A DNA stretch of 64,000 bases, from positions 102,094-166,093 of the forward strand of contig NZ_JACJQU010000009.1 in assembly GCF_014696825.1 (NCBI RefSeq). The letters run 5' to 3'. Below, in pieces: positions 1 to 7,428 of the stretch. Position numbers and translations under genes: made by a program. Source of the DNA: Anabaena sphaerica FACHB-251 (lineage in GTDB: Bacteria > Cyanobacteriota > Cyanobacteriia > Cyanobacteriales > Nostocaceae). The notes beneath the pieces are model-generated. The model was not told where the DNA came from, ran no database searches, and saw only the letters and a program-made list of their open reading frames with translations. The stretch's first letter is position 1. Every line of letters begins with the position of its first letter.

Positions 1-40
1 AAATTGATAGCTCTGTTAGCAAATTCATTTTTATTTGCCT

Positions 41-405
41 ATGCTGTATTCAGCTTTCAGTTTGATTTTTTCCCTACAACGCTATCGTCCATCCCCATTT
101 TATGCCTTTGACGAAGTAGATATGTTCAGGACTTACGCAAACAGAACCAAAGTAGCGGTAATTCATGAATTACCACTACGCCAGAATAAGGTTTTTAGTC
201 AAATCTTGCGTAAGTCCTAATGTTTTTAGATGGGGCAAATGTGGAACGATTAGCTAGAATGATTAAACAACAGGCACAACAAGCACAGTTTATTGTTGTG
301 AGTTTGCCTCGTCCGATGATAGAATCAACCCAGCGTACAATTGGGGTGACTCAAGCCAGAGGTGCTTATACTCAAGTTTTGGGTATTAAGTTAGGTGACA
401 GGTGA
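41..405 (+). pseudogene. smc: 3' remnant of smc (chromosome segregation ATPase), interrupted
   Basis: The translation around 80-127 reads [18 protein letters not shown], the Walker B region of SMC. The continuation [18 protein letters not shown] and then [18 protein letters not shown] lies in a different frame from about 226 to 405, and is the usual SMC C-terminus (D-loop and end of the head domain). A 93-bp insert plus target duplication separates the halves, shifts the frame and brings a TAA at 218-220. Upstream of about position 60 the expected SGGEK-type signature is not recognisable in any frame, so further damage lies there or left of the window. SMC normally folds DNA as a dimer with condensin partners. 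The following PRC-barrel gene is, as I recall, a common smc neighbour in Nostocales, so this may be the native locus. The stop at 403-405 lies inside a GGTGACA heptamer repeat. Confidence 0.8.
127..219. mobile_element. 93-bp MITE-like inverted-repeat insertion in smc
   Basis: The left end CAGGACTTACGCAA (127-140) and the reverse complement of the right end TAGGACTTACGCAA (206-219) match over 13 of 14 bases. The directly flanking pentamer ATGTT occurs at 122-126 and again at 220-224, as a target-site duplication would. Removing 98 bp restores the reading GAA GTA GAT ATG TTT TTA GAT GGG, which is the expected EVDMFLDG of SMC. The element has no coding capacity, so it would need a transposase in trans. 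The family is not recognised. Confidence 0.8.
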
Positions 406-471
406 CAGGTAAGAACTTTACCAATTACCCATTACCCATTAGCAATTCCTGATTACCGATTACCAATCACC
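394..471. repeat. Heptanucleotide repeat cluster after smc
   Basis: Two GGTGACA units (394-407) contain the smc stop codon. After a short spacer, seven 7-bp units from 421 to 469 follow the pattern (C/G)C(A/C/G)ATTA, for example CCAATTA, CCCATTA, CCCATTA and CCGATTA. The strict period of 7 resembles the short tandemly repeated repetitive sequences described for heterocystous cyanobacteria. Confidence 0.75.
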
Positions 472-555
472 TTGATTTTCTGTTAAAAATAGTTTATAGA
501 TAAACCGGATTCGAGATTGCCTACGGCACGCTAAGCGAACAGGACTCCGTATATA

Positions 556-1548
556 ATGACCTCCGAACAAGTAATTAGACGTTCCGATATATTAAACACC
601 CAGGTAATCACCCGCGATAATGGCAAAAGGCTAGGTATCGTCAGTCAAATCTGGGTTGACATTGATCAAAGAGAGGTTGTGGCGCTTGGTTTGCGAGACA
701 GCCTAATCTCTATCTCTGGTCTGCCTCGCCAAATGTATCTTAACAGTATCAACCAAATCGGGGATGTCATCCTGGTTGATAACGAAGATGTCATAGAAGA
801 TATTGAAGTCGAATCCCTCAGCAACTTGATGAACTGGGAAGTCATCACCGAAACAGGGGAAGTATTAGGCAGGGTCAGAGGCTTTAAGTTCAATGGCGAA
901 ACTGGTAAAATTTACTCTATAGTCATCGCCTCCTTGGGAGTACCCCAAATACCCGACCAATTTTTGAGTACCTACGAAATCTCAATAGAAGAAGTCGTCA
1001 GCACTGGTCCGAGTAGATTAATTGTTTTTGAAGGTGCCGAAGAACGAGTCAACCAGTTAACAGTCGGCGTTTTAGAACGGCTGGGTATTGGTAGAGCGCC
1101 CTGGGAAAGAGACGCAGAAGAAGAATATGGTTATTCTGCACCCCGCACCGTTTCCCCAGCGAACCAACTACCCAGCGGAGTACCTTTACAACCACCTAAG
1201 CCCAAAGTTCGCACTCCTGAACCCGTAGCACGGGAAGAGGAAGAATGGACTGAAGACTATATAGAAGAAGAAAGACCACAACGTCGGGTTATGCAAGCCC
1301 GTTCCTACGAATCGATACAATACGAAGAGGAAGAAGAAGATAACTGGAGTGAGGCCACGAGTCAAGATAGATATCAAGCACCACCCAAAAAATACGAACC
1401 CCAGCCCTATAGCAAAGCATACTCTGATGACTACGACGATTATGATGATGTAGAAGGCGATGCTTGGGAAGATGTACCGAAACCTGTGAATATTCCTAAG
1501 AAAGTCAAGGAAAGACAGGTGGAATACGAAGAAGAAGGCGGATATTAA
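556..1548 (+). CDS. PRC-barrel domain protein with acidic C-terminal tail
   Basis: 330 residues. Residues about 9-75 and 90-160 form two consecutive PRC-barrel units; the second carries WEVITETGEVLGRVRGFKF. PRC-barrels are small beta-barrel modules found in photosynthetic reaction centre H subunits and RimM. Downstream of about 185 the protein is low in complexity and strongly charged, rich in Glu, Asp, Tyr and Pro, and probably disordered. There is no signal peptide or membrane segment, so it is probably cytoplasmic. The start at 556 has no clear Shine-Dalgarno sequence, but the family-like beginning MTSEQVIRRSDIL supports it. Its place after smc suggests a possible chromosome-related role, which is only inference. 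Biochemical function is unknown. Confidence 0.85.
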   Translation: MTSEQVIRRSDILNTQVITRDNGKRLGIVSQIWVDIDQREVVALGLRDSLISISGLPRQMYLNSINQIGDVILVDNEDVIEDIEVESLSNLMNWEVITETGEVLGRVRGFKFNGETGKIYSIVIASLGVPQIPDQFLSTYEISIEEVVSTGPSRLIVFEGAEERVNQLTVGVLERLGIGRAPWERDAEEEYGYSAPRTVSPANQLPSGVPLQPPKPKVRTPEPVAREEEEWTEDYIEEERPQRRVMQARSYESIQYEEEEEDNWSEATSQDRYQAPPKKYEPQPYSKAYSDDYDDYDDVEGDAWEDVPKPVNIPKKVKERQVEYEEEGGY

Positions 1549-1567
1549 GTTTTGTAAACGTTTTGTA

Positions 1568-1597
1568 AACCCCCTCTACCAAGAGTAAGAGGGGGTT
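1568..1597 (+). terminator. Hairpin terminator after PRC-barrel gene
   Basis: AACCCCCTCT (1568-1577) pairs perfectly with AGAGGGGGTT (1588-1597) around a 10-nt loop, 20 nt after the stop codon. The trailing T-run is weak (TTAATTAAC), so termination strength is uncertain. Confidence 0.6.
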
Positions 1598-1811
1598 AAT
1601 TAACATCAGCCTAAAAGGTAAAAATTACAAAGGTTTTGAATTCCAAATTTGGCGCTCAATTTTCCAGATCCTTGCTCTTTTTTAATTAACCATAAAGCCC
1701 TCAACTTAACTTGTCTAGTAGATGGTCTGCCATCCTTGGGACGAATAATTTACAAGCTATTAGCGGTCAGTAAGATTATTAAACAATCAGCAATGAACAA
1801 GGATTCAGGTC

Positions 1812-2480
1812 TTACTGATTAGCCCCAAACCGGGAGACATCTCCGTTATAAGTAGTCCTGTCAGGCATCAGCGAATTAAACAAATCAGCGCCATAGAACT
1901 TGGATTCCCGTAGAATCGCATCTGATAACCTGGTATTTCTCATGTAGCTACTGGAAAAATCTGCTTTCGATAAATTGGATCGAGAAAGAATTGCTCCTCT
2001 AAGCTTTGCATTTTTCACCACGGCATTAGACAAATCTGCATCAGAGATAATAGCCTCTGTGAGATCTGCATTGGTTAAATCCGCGTTCAACAACGTTGTC
2101 TTATTCATGAGGGCGTTATACAAATCTGCCTGGGAAAGATTAGCTCCTGATAGATTGGCTTCCGCGAAGTTAGTACCCATCAGAATACCTTCTGACAGAT
2201 TGGCTTCAGTTAGATTGGCTCCATCAAGCTTTGCATCATTGAGTAGCGCACCAGAGAGATTGGCTTTGGACAGATTTGCCCCACTGAGTGCGCTGCCATA
2301 TAAATCTCTATTCGATAGATCTGCTCCCGATAGATCGCAGTTAACACAGGCGTTTGTGATCAGCAACTTTTGGTAATCTGTCGCAACAAAAGCGTTAGCA
2401 GGCAAACTAAATATGGTGAAGCTAATGATAATAGAGAGGGCGATGCTAGAAAGTCTACGAAACCAAGATGTAATATTCAT
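1812..2480 (-). CDS. Exported pentapeptide-repeat protein
   Basis: 222 residues from the ATG at 2480, which is preceded by AAGGA seven bases upstream; a TTG further upstream has no such site. An N-terminal signal peptide (basic start, hydrophobic run, then ANA) predicts export. Then come LLITNACVNCDLSGADLS with a CxxC pair and about 25 pentapeptide units of the A(D/N)LSx type, which build a right-handed quadrilateral beta-helix. Such proteins are abundant in cyanobacteria, many in the thylakoid lumen or periplasm, and mostly of unknown function. The protein at 22846 shares the same organisation: signal peptide, Q-x-LL-x-TN, CxxC, then repeats. They look like paralogues. Confidence 0.85.
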   Translation of the reverse strand: MNITSWFRRLSSIALSIIISFTIFSLPANAFVATDYQKLLITNACVNCDLSGADLSNRDLYGSALSGANLSKANLSGALLNDAKLDGANLTEANLSEGILMGTNFAEANLSGANLSQADLYNALMNKTTLLNADLTNADLTEAIISDADLSNAVVKNAKLRGAILSRSNLSKADFSSSYMRNTRLSDAILRESKFYGADLFNSLMPDRTTYNGDVSRFGANQ

Positions 2481-3019
2481 ATTCGTCCTTAAAATTGTGA
2501 ATTTTTGCAATTGTGTCAGTATCAAAGATGGGTCTTTTTTTTAGAGGTTGGGTGAGGTGGAGCTAAACATTGTTAAGCCCTACCCAAAATGACTGTTAGC
2601 CTCATGAAGACAATTCCAATAGTCAATTTCTGAATTTGGAGATGAATTGTGTCTCTGAATTTACAAACCTTGTAAGTATATGTCTATTGGAAACAACACT
2701 GATTATTACAGTGAATACGCGGTTATTCATCAATAATATTATATAAATTCACATCAAATATACACGAAGTAAACATCTTTTAGAGTGTTAATATGCTTGT
2801 CAAATAAGAGCAAGGCTGACAAGGTTTTTTAGTACATCTGCACTCATGAACTTAAGTTTAAAGTCTCTCTCGACCCCCCTTCAAGTCCTTCATACTGAGG
2901 GATAAGCACTGAACCTGTCCAGCAAGGAAATGTTTTATAGAGATAGAGAGAGATTTAGAGAGATATTGGTTAGATTCGGCCTAAAGTCAGCTTAATCTTC
3001 TGTTCAATCAATATTTAAA
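2481..3019. other. AT-rich intergenic region, no gene seen
   Basis: About 540 bases between two minus-strand genes. A TTGGGT/ACCCAA inverted pair (2548-2553 and 2582-2587) lies just upstream of the pentapeptide gene. No coding frame, tRNA or recognisable RNA element was found. The promoter of the pentapeptide gene should be here but no convincing -35/-10 pair stands out. Confidence 0.5.
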
Positions 3020-3589
3020 CTATGGCGAAATTACTGACTTGGCCATTTTCACCAACTCATCCTGCTTACCCGCTTTCAACCCAATGGTGTACTGTACAGC
3101 CTTTTGTCGCCAAGTTAACGTAGAATCAGAACAATTAGCACCACATTTAGCATCTACAAAATAAGCAGTTGTACCCTTAGCTAAAGATACCGCTTTACCA
3201 GTGAGTTTAGGGGTTTTACTATTAATAGCTTCCGCACTAATCATACCCAGACGACAAGCTGTACCCCCAGTACAATCAGGGCTAAATCCTAGTAAAATAT
3301 CATACTTGTCTTTGTTAGCGGTCTCGATAATTGCGTAAAGTGGGTTTTCCCCTTCCAAACCAGGAATATAGTTTGGTAATAAAATCTTAATTTGACTATT
3401 TTTCTTTAATTTGGGCAGAATAGACTTAAAAACTGGATGTGGTTGAGCAGTTTTATTATTAATCTGCTCTTTTGCTATTAACTGAGGCTTATTTTTTACC
3501 GATGCTTGAGCAATATCATGAAAATAGCTGCTACCAACTAGGAAAAATAAAGCTAACAAAACACTGCTTTTCTTAAAATTGAAAATCAT
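3020..3589 (-). CDS. Exported four-cysteine protein, function unknown
   Basis: 189 residues from the ATG at 3589, with AGGTG seven bases upstream. The N-terminus is a signal peptide (FKKSSVLLALFFLVG, then AQAS). The mature part contains two paired-cysteine segments, DCTGGTACRLG and KCGANCSDS, likely to form disulfides outside the cytoplasm. Between them lie beta-rich stretches such as IKILLPNYIPG and YFVDA. I do not recognise a named domain; similar small exported proteins occur in many filamentous cyanobacteria. It stands alone, with unrelated neighbours and AT-rich flanks. Confidence 0.7.
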   Translation of the reverse strand: MIFNFKKSSVLLALFFLVGSSYFHDIAQASVKNKPQLIAKEQINNKTAQPHPVFKSILPKLKKNSQIKILLPNYIPGLEGENPLYAIIETANKDKYDILLGFSPDCTGGTACRLGMISAEAINSKTPKLTGKAVSLAKGTTAYFVDAKCGANCSDSTLTWRQKAVQYTIGLKAGKQDELVKMAKSVISP

Positions 3590-3735
3590 ATTCAAACACC
3601 TGGGTGACTACAAAATAATATTACAAATATAACAATCCTCAATCATTCGTCAATAAGAAAATTACTGAATTCTTCAAATAATTCTGTAAATCCTTACATC
3701 GTGTCAATCCTGATTCTGACAAAAAAAGTTAAAGT

Positions 3736-5295
3736 TCAGAAATTTAAAATATCTAATGATTTTTCTATCTCTAAATCTAAAATTATAGCTTGTGTATCTT
3801 TATGTTCTTCTATTTTTCCATCTTGCCAATATAAATCTGCTGCTTTCTGAAAATCCTCAATTGCTCCCTGTTTATCTCCTATGATTAAACGAGCATTACC
3901 ACGATTATAATAAGCATCTATGTAATTAGATTTAATTTTAAGCACTTTACTAAAATCATCTATTGCGGCTTCGTAGTTTCCTAAATCAAAATGAGCATTA
4001 CCACGATTGTAATAGGCATCTACATAATTAGCATTTATTTTAATGGCTTGATTATAATCTTCGATTCCTCCTTCATAATCTCCCAAGTTACAACGAGTAT
4101 TACCTCTTTTTTTGTAAGTCGTAGCATCATTAGGTTTGACTTTGATCAGTGCTATTAATTTCTGCTTATCATCTAAAAGATAAGGAGCAATTTCTCTGTT
4201 TTTCTGGGTAATATCATAATGAGGATTAATTTTAATGGCCTGATTATAATCTTCAATGGCTCCTTGATTATCTCCAATGCGAGAACGAGCATCAGCACGA
4301 TTTTTGTAAGTAACTGCAATATCAGGATTAATTCTCATAGCTTGATTATAATCTTCAATTGCCATCTGATAATTACCTAATTGATAATGTGCTAAACCCC
4401 TTTTATTATAAGCTTTACCATAATTAATATTAATTTTAATTGCTTGGTTATAATTTGTAATTGCCGTGTCAAAATCATTTAATTGGTGATGAACTAAACC
4501 TAGCTTATAATAAATATCAGCATCATTAGGTTTATGCTGTAATGCTTGATTGTAATTATTAATTGCTGGGGCATAATCGCCTTTTTGAAAATGTTCATCA
4601 CCTAATTTTTCATACAATAGATTTAAATCGGAAGCAAGAGGATACCTGTTGAATTTATCCAAAGATAAATTTTGTTGAGGCGAATGATTTATAAAAGCTT
4701 GTGACTGTTCTAAATAGGAGAATAAACCACCACTATATAATAATTGGTTGATCCCAAAAGCAATCCTTCCAGTTTTCAACTTAATCATTTTTGTGGGTAA
4801 AAAACCAGCTAAAAAAAGATGATATTCCGATTGAGCTTCATTTACTTCTTCTTGAATTAAAATACAAACAATAACTGTATTTTTTTCTACTTCTTCAGAA
4901 CTGACTGACCATCTAACTTTATCAAAAGTACCGTGACGAGATTTGATTTCCACACCAATAGCAGGGTTAGAGGTGAGAGTAAAATCACTTTTGCCATCAC
5001 CACCAAAGCGTTTTTCATAATCAACTTCTGTAATATAATCTGCTAAACGTTCTTTGACAACTTCTTCACCTAATTTACCTTTGAGGTTATTAATAAAAAC
5101 GTCACGAACTGAGGAAGTACGCTTATATTTTTCTGCCATTAACCAGCAAAATTCCCGTAATGATTTTAATCTTTGTCCAGAGATGATAGTTACTTCACTA
5201 TGTTGTCCTGGTATTTCACAGTGAAGAAGACAACCAGATGTTAACCTTTTAATAAAATCGGACTGTAGCGATCGCAGTAAGGTAATCCAATCCAT
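3736..5295 (-). CDS. PD-(D/E)XK nuclease-like domain fused to TPR array
   Basis: 519 residues. Residues about 70-125 contain GEEVVKERL, then KSDFTL (D104) and VEIKSR (E116, K118), the spacing expected for the core of a PD-(D/E)XK nuclease fold. Residues about 220-500 form seven or eight tetratricopeptide repeats (AIEDYNQAIKINP-type units), one of them degenerate near 345-365. TPRs usually bind protein partners. There is no signal or membrane segment. The gene is alone, with AT-rich flanks and no methyltransferase or helicase nearby. Whether the nuclease-like domain is active cannot be told from sequence. A role in restriction, repair or a toxin-like function is speculation; the domain assignment itself is moderately sure. 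Confidence 0.75.
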   Translation of the reverse strand: MDWITLLRSLQSDFIKRLTSGCLLHCEIPGQHSEVTIISGQRLKSLREFCWLMAEKYKRTSSVRDVFINNLKGKLGEEVVKERLADYITEVDYEKRFGGDGKSDFTLTSNPAIGVEIKSRHGTFDKVRWSVSSEEVEKNTVIVCILIQEEVNEAQSEYHLFLAGFLPTKMIKLKTGRIAFGINQLLYSGGLFSYLEQSQAFINHSPQQNLSLDKFNRYPLASDLNLLYEKLGDEHFQKGDYAPAINNYNQALQHKPNDADIYYKLGLVHHQLNDFDTAITNYNQAIKININYGKAYNKRGLAHYQLGNYQMAIEDYNQAMRINPDIAVTYKNRADARSRIGDNQGAIEDYNQAIKINPHYDITQKNREIAPYLLDDKQKLIALIKVKPNDATTYKKRGNTRCNLGDYEGGIEDYNQAIKINANYVDAYYNRGNAHFDLGNYEAAIDDFSKVLKIKSNYIDAYYNRGNARLIIGDKQGAIEDFQKAADLYWQDGKIEEHKDTQAIILDLEIEKSLDILNF

Positions 5296-5409
5296 TTATA
5301 ATATTTTTAATATATTTATGATATTTCTGCGGTCTTGTGATTGACTTATTTTATTAAAAAATCTGGTGTGAGTAAATAACTAGCTCAATTAAAAAAACGT
5401 AATACCCAT

Positions 5410-5438
5410 ATCCCCGACTTCTTTGAGAAGTCGGGGAT
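5410..5438 (-). terminator. 13-bp perfect palindrome downstream of MBL-fold gene
   Basis: ATCCCCGACTTCT, a TTG loop, then its exact reverse complement. It lies 23 nt beyond the stop of the minus-strand gene ending at 5461. The CCCCGACTTCT...AGAAGTCGGGG palindrome is, from memory, a widespread cyanobacterial repeat, so it may be a REP-like element serving as a terminator. There is no T-run. Confidence 0.6.
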
Positions 5439-5460
5439 CTATCTCCTCCAGACTTCCAGA

Positions 5461-6213
5461 CTAAAAAGCGACCTGTTCACCAGGTTTAGGTGCAATTACT
5501 CGTGTAGATAAATTGTTTTTTTCTAGTAACTCCTGAAATTCTTCACTACTTCCCTTAGCTTGCAAAAATCTGTTTAAAAGTCCCTCAAACAGGATATCCC
5601 CCCCAGCAGCTGTAGGGAGCATGATTTGAGGTTTTAACCATTTAGCAATTTCTAAAGCACTGTTCATACCTTTAATTATTGGTAGTCCCAAAGGTAAACT
5701 CAAATCAATAATGGGTGTAATCACCACATCTACTGGTGCAAACTGCTGAAGTTGGGGAGAATGATTTCCATGAGGTTCGTAATAAAGTTTTAAACCACTG
5801 ACTAACTCTCTGAGAAGATAAGCATTTTCTAACAAAGTCGGTCCAATCTGAGAACCAGGAAGAGCTTTAATTTCTACTTGATTATTCAAAGTAAAAATTT
5901 CACCATGATCAAGAGTGGTTATATTGATATAACCTAATTCTTTTACTACTTTAGCCGCATTAGGAGAAGCGACAACTGGGATATTCTTCCCAAGCTGCTT
6001 AAGCGTTGGTGGGTGAGCATGATCTTCCAAACCCTGAGATAATAAAATCAAATCTATGTTTGCTGGTATTGGCCGATCCTGAGTTCGAGAACCTTTAAAT
6101 AACCAATCCAAATTACTGAAGGTTAAGGAATCAACTAACCAAGGGTCTAAGAGTATCCGTTGTCCGCCAATTTCCATCAACCAACTATTGCTGTCTAACC
6201 AAGTGAAGTACAT
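5461..6213 (-). CDS. Metallo-beta-lactamase-fold protein (UlaG-like), degenerate metal motif
   Basis: 250 residues. The N-terminus MYFTWLDSNSWLMEIGGQRILLDPWL is the first strand pair of the metallo-beta-lactamase fold. The usual HxHxDH metal motif appears as SQGLEDHAH at about residues 59-67: the Asp and last His remain while the first two His are Gln and Leu. Cyanobacterial and plant relatives of this type are annotated as metallo-hydrolases without known substrate. The loss of two ligands suggests altered or lost metal chemistry. There is no signal peptide. The KaiB-domain gene lies upstream on the same strand, 57 bp away, so co-transcription is possible. Confidence 0.75.
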   Translation of the reverse strand: MYFTWLDSNSWLMEIGGQRILLDPWLVDSLTFSNLDWLFKGSRTQDRPIPANIDLILLSQGLEDHAHPPTLKQLGKNIPVVASPNAAKVVKELGYINITTLDHGEIFTLNNQVEIKALPGSQIGPTLLENAYLLRELVSGLKLYYEPHGNHSPQLQQFAPVDVVITPIIDLSLPLGLPIIKGMNSALEIAKWLKPQIMLPTAAGGDILFEGLLNRFLQAKGSSEEFQELLEKNNLSTRVIAPKPGEQVAF

Positions 6214-6257
6214 AGCTAAAAATTTAGTAAGAGTAACGCCTATTTTTATTATTAATT

Positions 6258-6280
6258 TATGAATTACAAATTATGAATTA
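6258..6280. repeat. Heptamer repeats at the end of the KaiB-domain gene
   Basis: TGAATTA, CAAATTA and TGAATTA follow one another with a period of 7. The stop codon and last codons of the minus-strand gene ending at 6271 lie in this array. Confidence 0.6.
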
Positions 6281-7041
6281 TCCTTTGCTCCTAACATTTG
6301 TAAGAGTTTTTCCACATTATCAAAATCCCCCACTATCCGCCGAATTGGGTGAGGCCAAACCTTAACAAGGGTTGGAGTTGCCGAAACTTGATCAATTTCA
6401 GCCTGTTCTGGATGGGTGAGAACATCAATTACCTTGAGGGTGTAAGGATAACCAAGCGATCGCTCTAATAATTCGTGTAAATTTCCTAAAATGCGTTCAG
6501 TATTTATGCTATGACCAGCAACAAACAAACGCAAGACATACCCTTGAGCATTAATTTTTTCCTGTTGCAGATTCAGTTGATTCTTCTGGTATCGTGATGT
6601 CATATCTGCACGGTCTAAGCGCACAATTAAATCATGATCTTCCCAGAGTTGGGGAAATGAAGAACGATAAGTAGCCAACACCATGCGATCGCACAATCCT
6701 TCCTGCCAAGGGGCTGTTTGCCATACTAGATCCCCCGTCCCAAAAACTGCCTTCAGCACCGACTGATGACGCATAACTGCCGGATAAGCCTCCGCAAAAG
6801 TTTGTACCTGTTGCGTGCGCGGATTTAACCAATGATCAATAGTCGCTGTATAACAAGGCACTAAAAAATGTGGCGACTCTGATAAGTCTAAGATTTCTTG
6901 CAAAGCCGCACACAAATGCAAATGCCATCGACCTTGCTTACTAGGGTCAATGCAGTAAATTAAATCTCCCCCTGGTGTAAACAGAGCAATACCTTTAAAC
7001 AACTGGGGTTTAGATAGTTTGTCTGTAGTTAGCTTGGTCAT
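6271..7041 (-). CDS. Protein with C-terminal KaiB-like thioredoxin-fold domain
   Basis: 256 residues. From about 168 to 250 the sequence YVLRLFVAGHSINTERILGN, then LKVIDVLTHPEQAEIDQVSATPTLVKVWP, matches the KaiB fold as found in KaiB and at the N-terminus of the kinase SasA. KaiB switches fold to bind KaiC in the circadian clock. The N-terminal 165 residues (GIALFTPGGDLIYCIDPSKQGRWHLHLC) form a separate domain I do not recognise, found in cyanobacterial proteins of this length. The gene is therefore not kaiB itself, which is about 100 residues, but possibly a clock-associated protein. No kaiA or kaiC is in the window. The stop codon lies in heptamer repeats. Confidence 0.75.
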   Translation of the reverse strand: MTKLTTDKLSKPQLFKGIALFTPGGDLIYCIDPSKQGRWHLHLCAALQEILDLSESPHFLVPCYTATIDHWLNPRTQQVQTFAEAYPAVMRHQSVLKAVFGTGDLVWQTAPWQEGLCDRMVLATYRSSFPQLWEDHDLIVRLDRADMTSRYQKNQLNLQQEKINAQGYVLRLFVAGHSINTERILGNLHELLERSLGYPYTLKVIDVLTHPEQAEIDQVSATPTLVKVWPHPIRRIVGDFDNVEKLLQMLGAKDNS

Positions 7042-7088
7042 AATTCTTTTGAGGACTGGCGACTGGGGTGATGGGGAGGTGGGGAGGT

Positions 7089-7308
7089 CTCACAAGGGTA
7101 GGTATTTTACATTGTCGTGAGGGCAAGACTTGGATGACAAGGAAGGACAGTGGATAAGGGAGGAAAACCGTACCAAATCAAATTCTCTTGGTAACAAGAA
7201 CAGTACGTCAAAATACCATTGTGCGTATCAAATCTTCCTTGTCTACCTTCCATCCTTGTCTTCCTAGTCCTGCCTTCACAGTTAATATTAAAAACCTACC
7301 CCTGTGAG
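7089..7308. mobile_element. 220-bp element with long imperfect inverted repeats
   Basis: The left arm from 7089 (CTCACAAGGGTAGGT...GGCAAGACTTGGATGACAAGG) matches the reverse complement of the right arm ending at 7308 (CTCACAGGGGTAGGT...GGCAGGACTAGGAAGACAAGG) over roughly 60-70 bp, with scattered mismatches. The centre is unique and non-coding. The flanks are G-rich low-complexity runs (GGTGATGGGGA). It could be a non-autonomous transposable element or a long structured RNA or DNA. It lies between the pilT stop and the KaiB-domain gene start, so it may influence that gene's expression. Confidence 0.65.
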
Positions 7309-7380
7309 GCAGGGGAGGTGAGGTGATGGGGAAGCAGGGAAGGTGGGGTGATAAATTAAGTCAAAAGTCAAAATTAATAA

Positions 7381-7427
7381 CTTCTGCCTTCTGCCTTCTG
7401 CCTCCTGCCTCCTGTCACCAATTACCC
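7381..7427. repeat. Heptamer array abutting pilT stop
   Basis: Five units of the CTTCTGC/CTCCTGC type run with a period of 7 from 7381 to about 7415, followed by CACCAATTACCCATT, reaching the pilT stop codon at 7429. Confidence 0.7.
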
Positions 7428-7428
7428 A

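Noticed and set aside
1975..2376. 133-residue plus-strand open frame
   Set aside because: Antisense shadow of pentapeptide repeats, which stay open on the other strand because of their regular codons.
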